Positions 10,401-20,890 are shown, counted from the first letter of the stretch. The stretch is DNA of 64,000 nucleotides from Euglena gracilis (GCA_039621445.1 CP154954.1:60509858-60573857), one strand, 5' to 3'. Program-made: numbers and translations. Notes: a model not told the origin generated them from the letters alone.

Positions 10401-12995
10401 GGGCCTTGGCTTCGGCGGGCGGATCTCACACTTCCCCCCAGGACGGCGCTGGAATGCTGTTCGGGCTGTCAAAACAACAGAAGAGTTGTGGGTGGTGAGG
10501 AAGTTGCTTCAGGGCCTGGACAAAAGGATTTCGCTGGGTGGTTTTTGGTCCTTGTTTTAATTAAATAAATCCAGTGAGTTCTGATGCCAGCACCGTATTT
10601 ATTTTATCTCTCATCATTTGCACCTCCGCGGTCTTTGGACTGGAATTCACTGAAACTCTAGCTCTCACCTTGCTTTTGGCATTCATTGGCTTGGCTACAA
10701 AACCGTAGTTGGTCAGTAGGAATTCCATGCGACGTGCCCCAGGGTATTACAGCGTTAGTTTTGCGCGGGAGGGCGGGATCAAACCCTTCGTGGGGGGAGG
10801 GGGGGTCCAGACCCTCCCCCTTCAGATTCGAGGACCCCCGGAAACAAAAACTTGACTTTTTGGTATATTTATGGCCGATTTTCAACAAAAAAAAACAGCT
10901 GCGCTAAAACGCTATTCAAAAGCCCCCAAAGTTTCTTGTGCAGAGGGTGGGGTCTTTAATACCCCATTTAATCCGCACATGAAGTCTGTGCAAGCCTGTG
11001 CGCCAGGAATGGTCCAACCCAGGTTCGCCAGGCCGCGGAGCCCTGGCGGCCGCGTGTATTTAGACGCGGAGCTGCGGGCCGGCCGCGCCACCGACTTTTG
11101 CGCCACGTTCACCCGGGGCAGCCTCACGGCGGCGGAGGCGTTCGTGGTGGAGGGGTTGGAGGTGTGTCTTCCCCCAGTCTGTATGCCAGCCACCCGGCTG
11201 ATTGAGACCCTGTCCTGGAATGGTGCTTGGCTGTCGATTCATTGGCGCCATCGCAAAACATCACATTTGCGCAATCACGCAAATGTGCCACTAAGTACAG
11301 TTTATTGCTGTTCTTTTTTTTAATTTTTTTTCGCAGTTTTTTGCTGTCCAGTTGTTGAGTGTAATTTTTCCGCCTTTCCGGCCTCTTGTACCATTGGGCC
11401 CGCGGACCAATGATACATTTCCAGCCCAACCCGCAGTCACACCTTCCCTTGCGCGACACGGTGACCTGCCTCAGGTTTGGGGGGTTTGGGGGGTTCGCGT
11501 TCCGCTACCACGCCTTCTCCCTCCCCCCCAAGTGGGGGCTCAGGGGCCCAGCGCCAGGTCCAGGGCCACGCCCCTGTTGGGCCGGCTTGTGCCACGCCCA
11601 ACACAGTTCACGCGCGACGTGCAGGTGTGGGGCTGCGGGGACCCGGAGTCCCTGGCGCGCCTCCAGACGTACCAGGCCACCATCTCCGCCGAGGTGCAGC
11701 AGGGGAAGAAGGTGCGGGCCTGCCGCGTGTGGCAGTCGTGCACGCATAGCATCGGGCTCCACTTTGGACACCCACCGTGTAGACTGTATTGCGAACGGAA
11801 ACAGTTGTATGCCTGTGGCATACCATAAAGGAACAAAACGCAAGTGGAGGGGGTTTATTTAGTTTGGCGTGCGCGTAGTGCTGTTGTGGTGTGGCACCCA
11901 GATGGCCTGTCCACGGTTTTTTTGCCTGTGGCGGGGACGGAGCCTCCTTCGCGTCACAGGTGGATCGGAGAGCGATGTTCGGGGAGGGCGATTGGCGTGA
12001 ATCAACGGACGCCCAGGGCTGGCAGGGGATGGGATGTGATACAGGGCGGGAGGGAGGGGAGGCGGAGTTGGGGGGTGGATGCTGGTTCCCTCCCTGCATC
12101 GTGGGGTTGTTGCGCAGAGGGTGCACATGGCGGTGTCCCCCGACTGCATGTCAGTGGGAAGCTTTCTTTCGTTTGATTCTCGCCTTCCCATCTCACTGGG
12201 CCTTGCAAGCTCAAGCCTCCCTTTCACTGCATTCACGAACCCAATGGTCATATTTGGCTCGGGAAGTGAGGTCGTCGTGGATGAGTCCGTTTTTCGCAGG
12301 GTGGGTGTTTTGGCCCCGGGCCCACGACTCGACGCAGCGGCAGTGCATGAGAGGCCAAAGGTCGCGACGTTGCCATTTCCTGGTGCTCCTGCTGTGGGGA
12401 GGCAGAGGGGGGGGCTGTTTCATGAACAGCCCGCATGCGGAACTGGCTTCTGCGTAAGGGTTCGCAGTGCCCCCCCGGGGGGGGGGGGGGGAGGCTGGGC
12501 TGCAGCCAGTCCAAATTTGGTTGTGGAAATCCAAGTAGACCCCCGGTCCGCTAGCAGGGCCAGCTAGTGGAAAGATTTCTGGTGGCCAGCGCAAAGCCCC
12601 GGAAAAAATTTCGGGACCCCCGAAATTGGCCAAAACCCATTTTTGGCCATTTTTGGGATTCTTTGGAACAAAATCAGCCAAAAAACCAGTTGGGGGTACC
12701 CCGGACCCCCCTACCCAGGGGGGGGGGTCTAGTTGGTCCCTTTTTTTTCCAGTGTCTAGCAAAATGGCCAGCCAGTGGATGCTTCAGCCAATGCCCAATG
12801 TGGACCCTTCAGCTGGTTGGCTGCCCCGTCACCCCCCGGTGGTTGGCCCCCAGCCCCCGGAGCCCTGCCGCCGCCGCCATCCTGCAGCTCGCCGGCCTGC
12901 AGCTCCACTCCCTGGAGGTGGACGACCGGCCGCGCGCCGCGGAGGGTGAGGGGGGCCCCGCCGCCCCCCACGGCCGGGTGTTGCCGGTGGGCTGA
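5106..12995 (+). CDS. TLDc-domain protein, multi-exon gene
   Basis: Seven exons (5106-5258, 5482-5566, 7158-7238, 9396-about 9524, 11023-11161, 11607-11734, 12854-12995) join in frame through GT-AG borders into a C-terminal TLDc domain. Recognisable blocks in order are RLLFDLQRDGRSINSL, GPMLLFVSTAAGDVFGAYV, GRVYLDAELRAG, CATFTRGSL, VQVWGCGDPE and ILQLAGLQLH. TLDc proteins (OXR1, NCOA7, TBC1D24 and MEAK7 families) act in oxidative-stress resistance and bind the V-ATPase; which subgroup this belongs to cannot be told. The N-terminus is incomplete: a start exon is not proven, although 1147-1226 is a candidate. The stop is TGA at 12993-12995. The border between the 9.4 and 11.0 kb exons is the least certain. 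Confidence 0.8.
5482..5566 (+). CDS. TLDc gene, exon with domain start
   Basis: Reads RLLFDLQRDGRSINSL, the usual opening of a TLDc domain, and ends one base into a Gly codon before a GTATGC donor. The acceptor is taken as CTCGGAG at 5481. An alternative start at 5471 would follow the nonconventional rule but breaks the frame with the previous exon. Confidence 0.75.
5862..6252. mobile_element. CAGGGTTCGATATAAGGA-ended MITE with 8-bp duplication
   Basis: The 18-bp left end CAGGGTTCGATATAAGGA is mirrored at the right end with only small changes, and both flanks carry CTGGGGGG (5854-5861 and 6253-6260). An inverted second copy lies at 47451-47858 and shares the interior segment about GGCACTTTTTGGGC. 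It sits inside an intron of the TLDc gene. Signature is hAT-like; non-coding. Confidence 0.85.
6258..6560. repeat. Dispersed repeat, CTAGC/CCAGTGTCTAGC family
   Basis: Starts near GTCCGCTAGCAGGGCTAGCTA and ends near CCAGCGTCTAGCTAAATGGCTAGCCACTGG. Related copies occur at 12545-12780, 18590-18860 and, in the other orientation, near 41335-41400. No coding content. Confidence 0.65.
7158..7238 (+). CDS. TLDc gene, exon with FGAY core
   Basis: Acceptor TCCACAG at 7157; donor GTCCGT at 7239. Encodes GPMLLFVSTAAGDVFGAYV, the most conserved block of the TLDc fold. TGCAG occurs at both borders of the following intron, so the exact cut is ambiguous by a few bases without changing the protein. Confidence 0.85.
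7410..7452. repeat. (TGCC)n microsatellite
   Basis: Nine or so tandem TGCC units inside an intron of the TLDc gene, followed by AGCC units. Confidence 0.85.
9396..9524 (+). CDS. TLDc gene, middle exon
   Basis: Encodes PTLRFIPTVGSKGNYMYFN, matching the middle strands of the TLDc domain. Start taken after GATGCAG at 9395. The donor is either GTCCCT after GGGGCT, which keeps the frame with the next exon, or GTGTGG a few codons earlier. Confidence 0.7.
11023..11161 (+). CDS. TLDc gene, exon with YLDAEL and TF blocks
   Basis: Acceptor CCAACCCAG at 11022 and donor GTGTGT at 11162. Encodes GGRVYLDAELRAGRATDFC followed by ATFTRGSLTAAEAFVVEGLE, corresponding to the 'lwLD.dL..g.s..C.TF.n..L' region of TLDc proteins. 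Confidence 0.85.
11607..11734 (+). CDS. TLDc gene, exon with VWG motif
   Basis: Acceptor CAACACAG at 11606. Reads VQVWGCGDPESLARLQ, the last strand of TLDc followed by the post-domain helix (KKVRACRVW). Donor GTCGTG at 11735 leaves phase 2, which matches the next exon. Confidence 0.85.
12545..12780. repeat. Dispersed repeat, CTAGC/CCAGTGTCTAGC family
   Basis: Second clear copy of the family seen at 6258-6560: starts GTCCGCTAGCAGGGCCAGCTAG and ends CCAGTGTCTAGCAAAATGGCCAGCCAGTGG. Confidence 0.6.
12854..12995 (+). CDS. TLDc gene, terminal exon
   Basis: After acceptor CCCCCAG (12853) reads ILQLAGLQLHSLEVDD, the 'iL.LaG' segment that follows TLDc domains, then a GC-rich tail to TGA at 12993-12995. 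A GTGAGG at 12946 could act as a donor, but no following exon fits in phase. Confidence 0.7.
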
Positions 12996-13688
12996 CCCCC
13001 CACTGTGGGGTGGGTGTGCCAACAGCACAGGCTGGGCGAGGTCCGGGCCGGGGAGGGGGGGTTGAAGTCCTGCCAGCCCCCCCCCGGCCCGGATGGCTGC
13101 CGGGCTGCGTGGCCAATGCCGCCCGTTGTGCAGCCCCTGGCCATGGTCTGCACGGTCTCCTCACCCCGTTCATCCCGCCACATCCCGGCGTTCTGCAGCT
13201 GCATTGCATTGCAGTGCGCTGTAAACGGACTGTGGCACCGGCCTGAACTCACCTGGCACCGCAAAGGCACAGAAAATACACAGCATGGGTCATATTTTAC
13301 CGTACGGGGGATGGGACGTATTCAAATGTACGGTTCCCATATAACATGTGGCGGCCTATTTGAAGCCGATGCATCTTCGGCGGTGTGCTGCGGTGTGGTC
13401 CCGGACATATGGCATGTTGTAATTTGTGAAAACCCATCAAAAAGATCTCCACAAATTTTCTTCAATTCCCCCTCCATCCCGAGTTTTGGTCCCCTCAAAA
13501 GTGCTCCGCACACGACAAGCTAAAATTTTGGAAAACATGGATTTCGGACTGGGTTGAAAGAGCACCTCCTCAATGGAATAAGCATCCACTGCAGAGATTT
13601 CCCAGCGGCCTCCGATATTATTCCCCCCCCCGCTCTCCCGTTTTTGGGGGAGCGGATCGAAGCCGTCCGTGCTCAACGTGTTTCCAAT

Positions 13689-13805
13689 CAGGCTTTTTTT
13701 CCCAACCCGGGGGGGGGGGTCGGATCGGGAGTGCCTTGCAGTGCCTGCCCAGGCAGGCACCCCCCCCCCCGGCATGGGGTCGGCACCCGACTAAAATACA
13801 GCCTG
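13689..13805. mobile_element. Small CAGGCT-ended MITE with perfect 8-bp duplication
   Basis: 117 bp, starts CAGGCTTTTTTTCCC and ends TACAGCCTG. Identical octamers TTTCCAAT flank it (13681-13688 and 13806-13813). Interior is G/C homopolymers with the GCAGGCACC phrase shared with the 2.6 kb element. Confidence 0.85.
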
Positions 13806-13890
13806 TTTCCAATCAAGGGAGTCCAGCCGTACGTCCCACCACTGCACGCCACAGTGTCATTCTTGTGCCCCCCCTTTTCTCGGGCCGCCC

Positions 13891-13900
13891 TTCCCCTCAG
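13891..13900 (+). promoter_or_regulatory. Candidate spliced-leader acceptor of the 13.9 kb gene
   Basis: TTCCCCTCAG preceded by CGGGCCGCCC lies 39 bases before the ATG at 13940. Pyrimidine tract plus CAG is the expected trans-splice acceptor in euglenids. An internal-exon acceptor is the alternative. Confidence 0.35.
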
Positions 13901-13939
13901 CCCCGCTGCCATTTTCCCTCGTGGCCACCCGGTGCCCCG

Positions 13940-14023
13940 ATGGCTGCTCCCGCCCCGCGCACGGTGCGGGCCTTCCTCAACCTCGAGCAGGGCCCCTCCT
14001 GCACCGCAGCCCTCCCAATGCAG
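13940..14023 (+). CDS. Unknown protein, candidate first exon
   Basis: ATG at 13940 opens MAAPAPRTVRAFLNLEQG and ends in phase 0 before GTGTCA. Codon use is strongly GC-ending. The frame does not fit the preceding TLDc exon, which supports a new gene. Family not recognised. Confidence 0.5.
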
Positions 14024-14650
14024 GTGTCAAAGTCAGTGAACAAGGGGGTCCACAACGTTGGTTGGACGTGCACATGTAACATACATGCATATACATACAA
14101 TGTGTATATGCACGTTATACAATACATAATTAATGTATATTGTAGGTCATTCTTAATATGTCATGTAATGCAATCTTTAATTTCTGGGCCGAGGGGGAAG
14201 GCCCCAGCAGCTAAACGCGGGGGGGAGGTCCACTCTCTTAAACGCAAGCTGATGGGGGGTTTCGACGGCATTTTTTTTTTTGCTGTTTCCCGATATTTTT
14301 TTGGAGTAATGTTCGGGTTATGACTGATGTCAAGATCGGGATACGCTTTAGGGTTTGACCAAAGTTAGGAGGTGGGCCTAAATTTTGGCCTAAATTCGGC
14401 CTAACTTTGGACTAATTTGGGTCAATTTGCCTAAATCGAACCCCAACCCAACTTCCGCACCCGAGCCCTATCCCCAACAATTCACCCGATGCCAGGAGTA
14501 GGCCTTTCGTACTGCATATTTATGCGGGATGTCTCCGGTGGGGAGCACAAAAACACTGGCGAATCTGGTCATAATCTATAATCTGGCCATTATAGATAAA
14601 TATAGTCATATATAATATACATTGTAGAGATGTATGTAAACATTTTTGAG

Positions 14651-14704
14651 AGAGAGAGAGAGATTACAGAGAGAGAGAGATACACATGGTAGAGAGAGAG
14701 AGAT

Positions 14705-14744
<40 letters not shown>
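14651..14744. repeat. Compound (GA)n-(CA)n-(TA)n microsatellite
   Basis: AGAGAG blocks at 14650-14700 are followed by ACACAC (14704-14731) and TATATA (14732-14744). Confidence 0.9.
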
Positions 14745-14794
14745 GGCAGCCCGAAACTACTGGGCCCCCCCCCGGGGGGGGGGCAGTAGTTAAT

Positions 14795-14979
14795 CCAGGG
14801 GGTCAAAATAATTTTTTTGCGTTAGTGATGGAATAGGGTTAGGTGCGCGACTTAGGTTTAGGGTTAGGCCTAACTTGTACACCGAACACCCGTCTATAAA
14901 TTAGGCCTAACCCTAAGCCGAAGTCGCGCACCTAACCCTATTCCATCATTAACGCAAAAAAAATATTTTGACCCCCCGG
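14795..14979. repeat. Foldback element with 79-bp arms
   Basis: Left arm 14795-14873 and right arm 14901-14979 are about 90% complementary, separated by 27 bp. Arms contain TAGGGTTAGG and GCGTTA blocks and end in CC(A/G)GGGGGTCAAAATA. A TA-rich run follows. It can fold into one long hairpin. Confidence 0.85.
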
Positions 14980-15109
14980 ATTATATATATATATATATAT
15001 ATATTAAGCAAAAATGGATACATATTATATCTACGCTATTTGTATGTAACACATTTCATTCATGCTATTTCCTGCAGCATCATTCTCAATGACCCCCGGG
15101 AGCCGTTGA

Positions 15110-15400
15110 GAGTGATTGGGGGGTGGGGGTCGTGTGGAGTTCAGGGGAAAGTCGGGGTGTCTGGGATAGGGTAAGGGTTCCAACCGACTTCCTGTGAAGC
15201 TGCCATTTTTGGGAAGTTGGGGAGAAGTTAGGCCTCATTTCAGACAAATTTAGGCCAAAGTCAGGGCATTCTTTTGAGGCAAAATGTGTTTTCAAGAATC
15301 ACATCTTCCCAAGAATGGGACCTAACTTCCGGCCAAATTTTGTCCCCAAATAGGGTCAGTTTTCGGCGCGCCGATGGTAATAACCCTGTTTCTGAAGAAA
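15110..15400. repeat. AGGCCTAA-rich dispersed repeat
   Basis: Shares phrases such as GGGAGCC(G/A)TTGAGA, AGTTAGGCC and CGCGCCGA with 48580-48890. Neighbouring 14330-14460 has related AGGCCTAA words. Non-coding. Confidence 0.45.
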
Positions 15401-15804
15401 AACAGCGCGAACCCTCCCCAAATCCGCCGCCAGTTCCCCAAAAACCGCGCGTTTTCCCGGCGCCGCAGGGCCGAAAACGTGGACAGTGGATCGGGTTTCT
15501 CCATACGACCCCCCCCCCCAATCACTCTTACCGGCCCACCCATTAAGGGTGATGTACAAATATATAATGTATATAGTATATGTGTTATTATGTATATTCA
15601 TATTTAACATAAATATTACATATTACATATGAATTTAATATATCTATTCATATATAGATACATATTTCATATGTATTATGTACACATATATGTGTGTTTT
15701 CTCTGTGATGTGTGTATGATATGCATAGCTTTCAGAAAAACCCCTGGTGAGGGTAATTAAAGACAGGAAGTGGCCATGGGGCTGGCTACGTGCTGAAGGA
15801 CCAG

Positions 15805-15902
15805 GTGCTGCAAACGTTTGGCGATTGTGCCAAGTTCGGCCGCATGGAGGCGGTCCTTGTGGGCCGTAAGAGCCCCCTGAGCAAGGCCCTCCTGACGGCA
15901 AT
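15805..15902 (+). CDS. Unknown protein, exon 2
   Basis: Acceptor AAGGACCAG (15804), phase 0 in; ends AT before GTTGTG, phase 2 out. Reads VLQTFGDCAKFGRMEAVLVG. Joins in frame to the exons at 13940 and 17421. Confidence 0.55.
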
Positions 15903-16239
15903 GTTGTGCATGACCCCCCCCCCAAAGCACACACACACACACACAACCATACACACACACACACACCTGTCTTGTCAGTAACTTTTTTTCGCTTTTTTTT
16001 CAATGTTTTTGAAAAGGAAATTTCCAGGGTTAAAAAGGCATTTTCTTCAGGCTTCTGGTGACAAATTTTGTGAAAAAAAAGTTTTTCCTTTTTTTTTTGC
16101 CATTGGGGGTCGAAAAATGTCCATTTTTGCCCTTCTGACCGGTGCTCACCCGGAAAACTGTCCTGTACGCTCTGTGCCCGCTGATCTGTCCGTTTAGGTA
16201 CCTGTCTCCCAGGTGTATGTGTGTGTATGGGTATGTGTA

Positions 16240-16625
16240 AACCTGCCCCCCCCCCAAATAACGGGACAGTACCCTTTGAGTGGGCAGTGCCCAAATAACG
16301 GGGCGGGGGGCAGGCCCAAAAAGATGCTTCCAATAATGGGATACACTCAGTTTTTTTTGGTCCAAGAGGTCAGCAAGGACAAACTATTCCACAACGCTTG
16401 CCTGCCGCGAGTACATACATGTATATACATATGTATACAAACATACATACATATTTGTGTTTAATGCAGAGATGTACCAGTTATCCCCCAGGGGGGGTCC
16501 CACTAGTAAAACTCGGGGCGGGATCCAACGTTTGATGATGATGGGTAGTGCCCAAATAACGGGGCAGGGGGGAAGGTCAAAAGGATGGTGCCAGTAACAG
16601 GGCACCCCGCCCCGTTATTTGGGAG
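16240..16625. repeat. CCCAAATAACGGGGC-containing repeat
   Basis: CCCAAATAACGGG occurs at 16252, 16289 and 16550, and inverted at 16608-16622, giving an inverted pair around a 330-bp core. Looks like a degenerate MITE. Confidence 0.5.
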
Positions 16626-16629
16626 GGGG

Positions 16630-16788
16630 GTTTATGTGCATGTGAATGTGCATGTGCATGTGTATGGGTATGGGTGTGTAAATGTGTATGTGTATGTGTA
16701 TGTGCATGTGTGTATGGGTATGTGTATGTGTATGTGTATGTGTATGTGCATGTGTATGTGCATGTGTATGTGCATGTGTGTATGGGTA

Positions 16789-16886
<98 letters not shown>

Positions 16887-16936
16887 CGTATGTATGTGTG
16901 TGAGTGTGTCTGTGTGTGTGTGCGCGCGCGCATACG
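16630..16936. repeat. (TATGTG)n microsatellite
   Basis: About 300 bp of alternating TG with TATGTG and CATGTG units. It leaves open frames on both strands that are low-complexity artefacts. Confidence 0.95.
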
Positions 16937-17420
16937 CGAGCGTGAAGCATCACCAGAAGTATCAAGAAGTCAGGTCAATGAGCAGCAGGTAATGCGAGGG
17001 AATCAATTTTGGATGTTTGCATTCAGTTATAGTGTGGCCATGATGCAGGAAAAATGGCCTCGTTGTCTTGTGCTTTGGGAACTAACCTGCAGTAAAGTGA
17101 CCGAAAATGTATTATCTCTGCAGGCAGAGTGACCTGTTTACATTCGCAAACGAACACAAATCCTGTCCGCAGACTGATTTTGAGTGTTGAAATGATGCAC
17201 ACATCGCAGGTTCAGAAATTTCTGTGTGATAAAGATGCACACTCCCTGAAAGGGAAAAAAATCAGTGAACCTTGATCCCCGATTTCAGGCCTGGCGCTTC
17301 GGGCCAAGCTGGAGATCGGTCGCTCCCTGTGCGTTACCTAGAGGGTTCCCAATCCCCCACTGCAAATCCGTCCCCCTGTCCTGCCAGAAAAGCACTGGGT
17401 GGCCTTGAGCCGAGAATCAG

Positions 17421-17496
17421 CCTGGGGGCTGACTGCTATGTGGAGGTCACGGTGACGGACCGTAACAACACCTTCCCATTGCTGAAAGCCCTGAAG
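17421..17496 (+). CDS. Unknown protein, exon 3
   Basis: Acceptor GAGAATCAG (17420), donor GTATGG (17497). Reads LGADCYVEVTVTDRNNTFP then LLKALK. Completes the phase-2 codon of the 15.8 kb exon. The beta-rich pattern is faintly C2-like, but I cannot assign it. Confidence 0.6.
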
Positions 17497-17672
17497 GTAT
17501 GGCCTGCTTGGGGTGATTTTAATGTCTTTCTGCCAACATTTTGTCCCTCTTTCTTTACGATGTCATAATTTCTAAGATGTCATATTGATTGAATATTCAT
17601 TAAGAAGTGTGCAGCTGTGCAGTGTTTGTTCAGTAAACACGCCTTTTCTTTATTCGTGTCTGTTGCTCACAG

Positions 17673-17765
17673 GACATCAATGATCGCAAGCTACTTCACG
17701 GCGGGAATAAGCGCGTCGGTGCGATCACATTTGTCACAATTGACACGGATGCCTGGATCATGCCC
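17673..17765 (+). CDS. Unknown protein, exon 4
   Basis: Acceptor TTGCTCACAG (17672), phase 0. Reads DINDRKLLHGGNKRVGAIT then FVTIDTDAW. The 3' end is unclear; no good GT donor is seen before the frame loses exon character near 17765. Confidence 0.55.
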
Positions 17766-18240
17766 AGCCAACTGCAACGCCGCCCCTCTCCCAAAACGCT
17801 GCAAGCCAAGCACCACCGCAGGAAATGCGGGAATCCTTCAAAATGCCCCATTTCAGAATTTTATTGGAATCAAAATGTGTCGGGGTCGAGTTGTCAAGGA
17901 GGAGCTGTAACTCAACTGACTGCCCAAAAAAAGTGCTATGCCAAATGGGAGAGTCCGGGCATATGCCGTGCTCGTACTTTTTTAATTGGATATCACATGC
18001 CACGTTGCCCAGGCAGGCGGGAGTGTAGAAAGCTGCAGTAGGGGCTGCTATAGGAGAAACAACTGTCTGAAGGAGTTGGTAACGACCCTTGGACTATAGC
18101 TCTGGGGAGACACCCAACGCCAGATTAATAAATTAAATAATGTGCTGGAACATCACAGGGCAAGAATAATGAGCCAAAACAATTCATGGATTGGAGTGCT
18201 ATTCCAACCTGCCAGAGGCATTGCTTTCACTCCCCAGCAG

Positions 18241-18363
18241 TTGGATGTAGTGCCCCAGGTTGAGAAGTGCGTGGCAGATGGGAAGGGGGACCGCGACACC
18301 TTGGTCGAGGTGACGCAGCTGGTGGACGGCAGTGTCCGCGGCGTTTTGGAGCCCCTCTCGCAG
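18241..18363 (+). CDS. Candidate exon, strand favoured plus
   Basis: Bounded by TCCCCAGCAG and by a CTCGCAG/GTGTGT donor, it reads LDVVPQVEKCVADGKGDRD onward with 83% G or C at third positions. The minus strand of the same piece also gives a plausible peptide (HLREGLQNAADTAVHQL), so orientation is not certain. Probably the next exon of the 13.9 kb gene. Confidence 0.4.
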
Positions 18364-18589
18364 GTGTGTGGCCGTCGCAGGCACCTCTGTGATTTGCAGG
18401 GACAGCGACGATGGGTGCCTGAAAAGCGGCGATTTTCAAGGGGGTTTTGCCTCAGTTTGACCCAAGAAGTGGGGATGCTAGGTTTCTGATGATGCCTGGT
18501 CATTTATGCCCGATGTTTTATGCCCGGTATTTTATGCCCGGTCTGGGACGCCACGTCTTCACAGCACCCCGGGTTTTGTGGGGTGTGCT

Positions 18590-18860
18590 GGACTGCAGCT
18601 AGTCCAAATTTGGCTAACGGAAATCCTAGCAGCCCCCCCCCCCCCGGTCTGCTGGAAAAGTTTTTTCCAGCGACTGGCTCCAAGCACCGAAAAGTTTGGG
18701 TCCCCCGAAATTTGCCAGGAGTGCCCATTTTTGTCCACTTTCTGTGCTTTTTTTGGACAAAACCAACCAAAAATGCATTAAAAACCTCATTTCCACACTC
18801 TAGGGGGGTCTAGCAGTCCATTTTTTTCCAGTGTCTTGCAAAATGGCTAGCCAGTGGACC
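18590..18860. repeat. Dispersed repeat, CTAGC/CCAGTGTCTAGC family
   Basis: Contains CCAGTGTCTTGCAAAATGGCTAGCCAGTGG near its right end and a GCCCATTTTTG core, as in the 6.3 and 12.6 kb copies. Confidence 0.55.
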
Positions 18861-19007
18861 CCCCGGCTCCCCAAGGAATAGCCTGCACACAACGCTTTTC
18901 CATACTGCATCCTTTTTTTTGATGTTGTACATTCCATTTTGGGTGCAATGTGTCCAGGCCAATCCTTGAGCGGATTTGAGGCCATCCTTTGAATGGATTC
19001 AACCCCC

Positions 19008-19225
19008 AAGGGGTTTTTTTTTAGTCTTGGACGGGGGGGGGGTAGGGTGGGTGGGTCCGGCCGAGCCCCCCTAGGGGGGGGATATATTTTTCGGCGCCGA
19101 AGACGCCTAATTTTTTTGATAAAGGTGCTATTTTTAGCATATTCTTTGCGATTTGTTGGCCATTTTCAGGGAAAATTGAGTGGGTCCCCTGGGACCCCCC
19201 GGTCTTAAAAAAAAGCTCCCCACGG
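19008..19225. mobile_element. Relative of the DNAJA intron-8 element
   Basis: Shares with 38922-39173 and 42166-42423 the blocks GGGGTTTTTTT-TTAGTCTTGGAC, GGTCCGGCCGAGCCCCCC, ATATTTTTCGGCGCC and GGTCCCCTGGGACCCCCC. Right end is GTCTTAAAAAAAAGC. No clean 8-bp duplication, so borders are approximate. Confidence 0.6.
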
Positions 19226-20529
19226 CGAGGGGAAGTCCAGCTTTTTTTTTCAGACCTGGAACCCCCTCCCTCTCCCTTCGACGAGTTTTGTTTGTTTTCA
19301 GCTGACCGACGGCTGGCTGGCCGGTGACAGATTTTTGCTTTCGGAGGTGCAAAGGTGGCCAGGAATGGGCAAAAGTGGGTCGGAAATGGGCTGGCCAGTT
19401 CAAATTCTGGCTCAAAATTTGTTTTTGCGTGGTTCTCGGTTTTTGGGGGCATCTTTTCAGTTTCGGTTTTTGTTTTTGGCACCTGGCTTGACCACAGTCG
19501 AGGCTGGTTCCAGCCAGGGGACCCAGTTGCCTAGTTCCAGCAAGGGGAAGGGGAGCAACTTTTTTCCCAAGTCAGCACAAATTTCCCAGCCTCTGAGTGG
19601 GCCCGGGGGCCTGTGCCAGAAAGTCGTCATACAAAAACTGTCACGCCCGTGCCCGAGCAGCCTTGAACCCAAATTTTCCCGTTCCGCGATGAAAAAGGAA
19701 CGTGCAATTTTTTTCTCGTTCATTTTTTCAATTTTTCTGACGCAGTTTTGCAATGCATCTCGAAGGATTGTCAACACAAAACCATGTCATATCAGATTTT
19801 TCCCTTCCTTTGCATTGGACTTCCATTTTCCGTTTCCATCAAAGAGTTGTTTGTACTGCTTGATTGGAATTCCCAATTGAGCATTTTGCAATTTTTATGT
19901 GTTGTCAGTTTTGTGGGCGGTGTAACGGCATGACAGTGAAGTATCAGTGTGTGCATTTTTTTTCCACGACGCCTTTTCTGCTGATAGTGGTATTCTGCGT
20001 CGCTCTGAAATGGTCACATGGCCCCCTCTGGGTGCTTTCTTGCATTGTTTCCCAGGTGCCCACCGATTTGCATCGGGTGTTGGCGAATCCCCAATTGTCC
20101 ATCCTTGCTGCTTTGGAGCACAAGACTTCCTCGGGTGATTCAGCAGACACTGCTTGATTCTGACCGCTTTTTATTGTGGCACATTACCGCTCCGTTTTTT
20201 TTTTTGTCTTAAATGGAAGACAGAAAATCTTGAAATCGCATTTCTTTCGCGATTGATTATCACACTCCCTTATTTAATCACCTTTTTCTATTAAAAAAAA
20301 GATAATCAAATCTTCATTTGTTTTGTTGATTCCGGGAAAGCCCAAGCTGTTTTGTTGTTTGAATTGTGTTGAGTTGTTTTGTTGTTTGAATTGTGTGCAG
20401 GCTTGAGCGTCTTGCTTGGTTCCTTTTTTCCCGGAGTTGGCTACTTTATGACCAGAAGGCAGGAGCAAATTGTCAAATTTTAATTTTGATTTCACAAACA
20501 AGGCAGAGGAAGAGAAATCGACATTTTGC

Positions 20530-20890
20530 GGGAGGGATGCGTTGCGCATATTTTTTTTCCATATTTTTTACGCATTTTTTCCCATTTCTTTGCGCATTGT
20601 TTCGCCCTTTGGCGCATTTTTTACCGAATTTTACGCATTTTTTTTGACCATTTCTTCAGAGCTTTGCAGTTTTTTGATATTTTTAAAGTTTTTCGAAACG
20701 GACACACTCCTCATAATTCCAAATAATTGTTGTAAAGTTGGTGCCATTTTTGCATGTTTTGGGGGAAATTTTTGCATTTGATTTTGGCGTTTTTCCTGCT
20801 AAACTTTTGCGCATTTGTCCAAAAAAGTGAGCATTTTTTTGCGCATTTTTGCCGCATTTTTTTTCGAGGCCGTGCCAGCGCACCCCCCTC
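20530..20890. repeat. GCGCATTTTT-rich dispersed repeat
   Basis: Stretches of GCGCATTTTT and a segment around GTGCCATTTTTGCATGTTTTGGG occur in inverted orientation at 45640-46085 and 49000-49270. The end GAGGCCGTGCCAGCGCAC matches the 45.6 kb copy's CTCGCCCGGCCTCGG end. Confidence 0.6.

Noticed and set aside
16577-17132. Long Cys/Val/Met and Thr/His frames on both strands
   Set aside because: TATGTG microsatellite read in several frames.
18153-18503. Minus-strand exon over 18.2-18.4 kb
   Set aside because: The peptide is plausible, but the splice borders are weaker than on the plus strand and the neighbouring exons are plus; kept only as an alternative.
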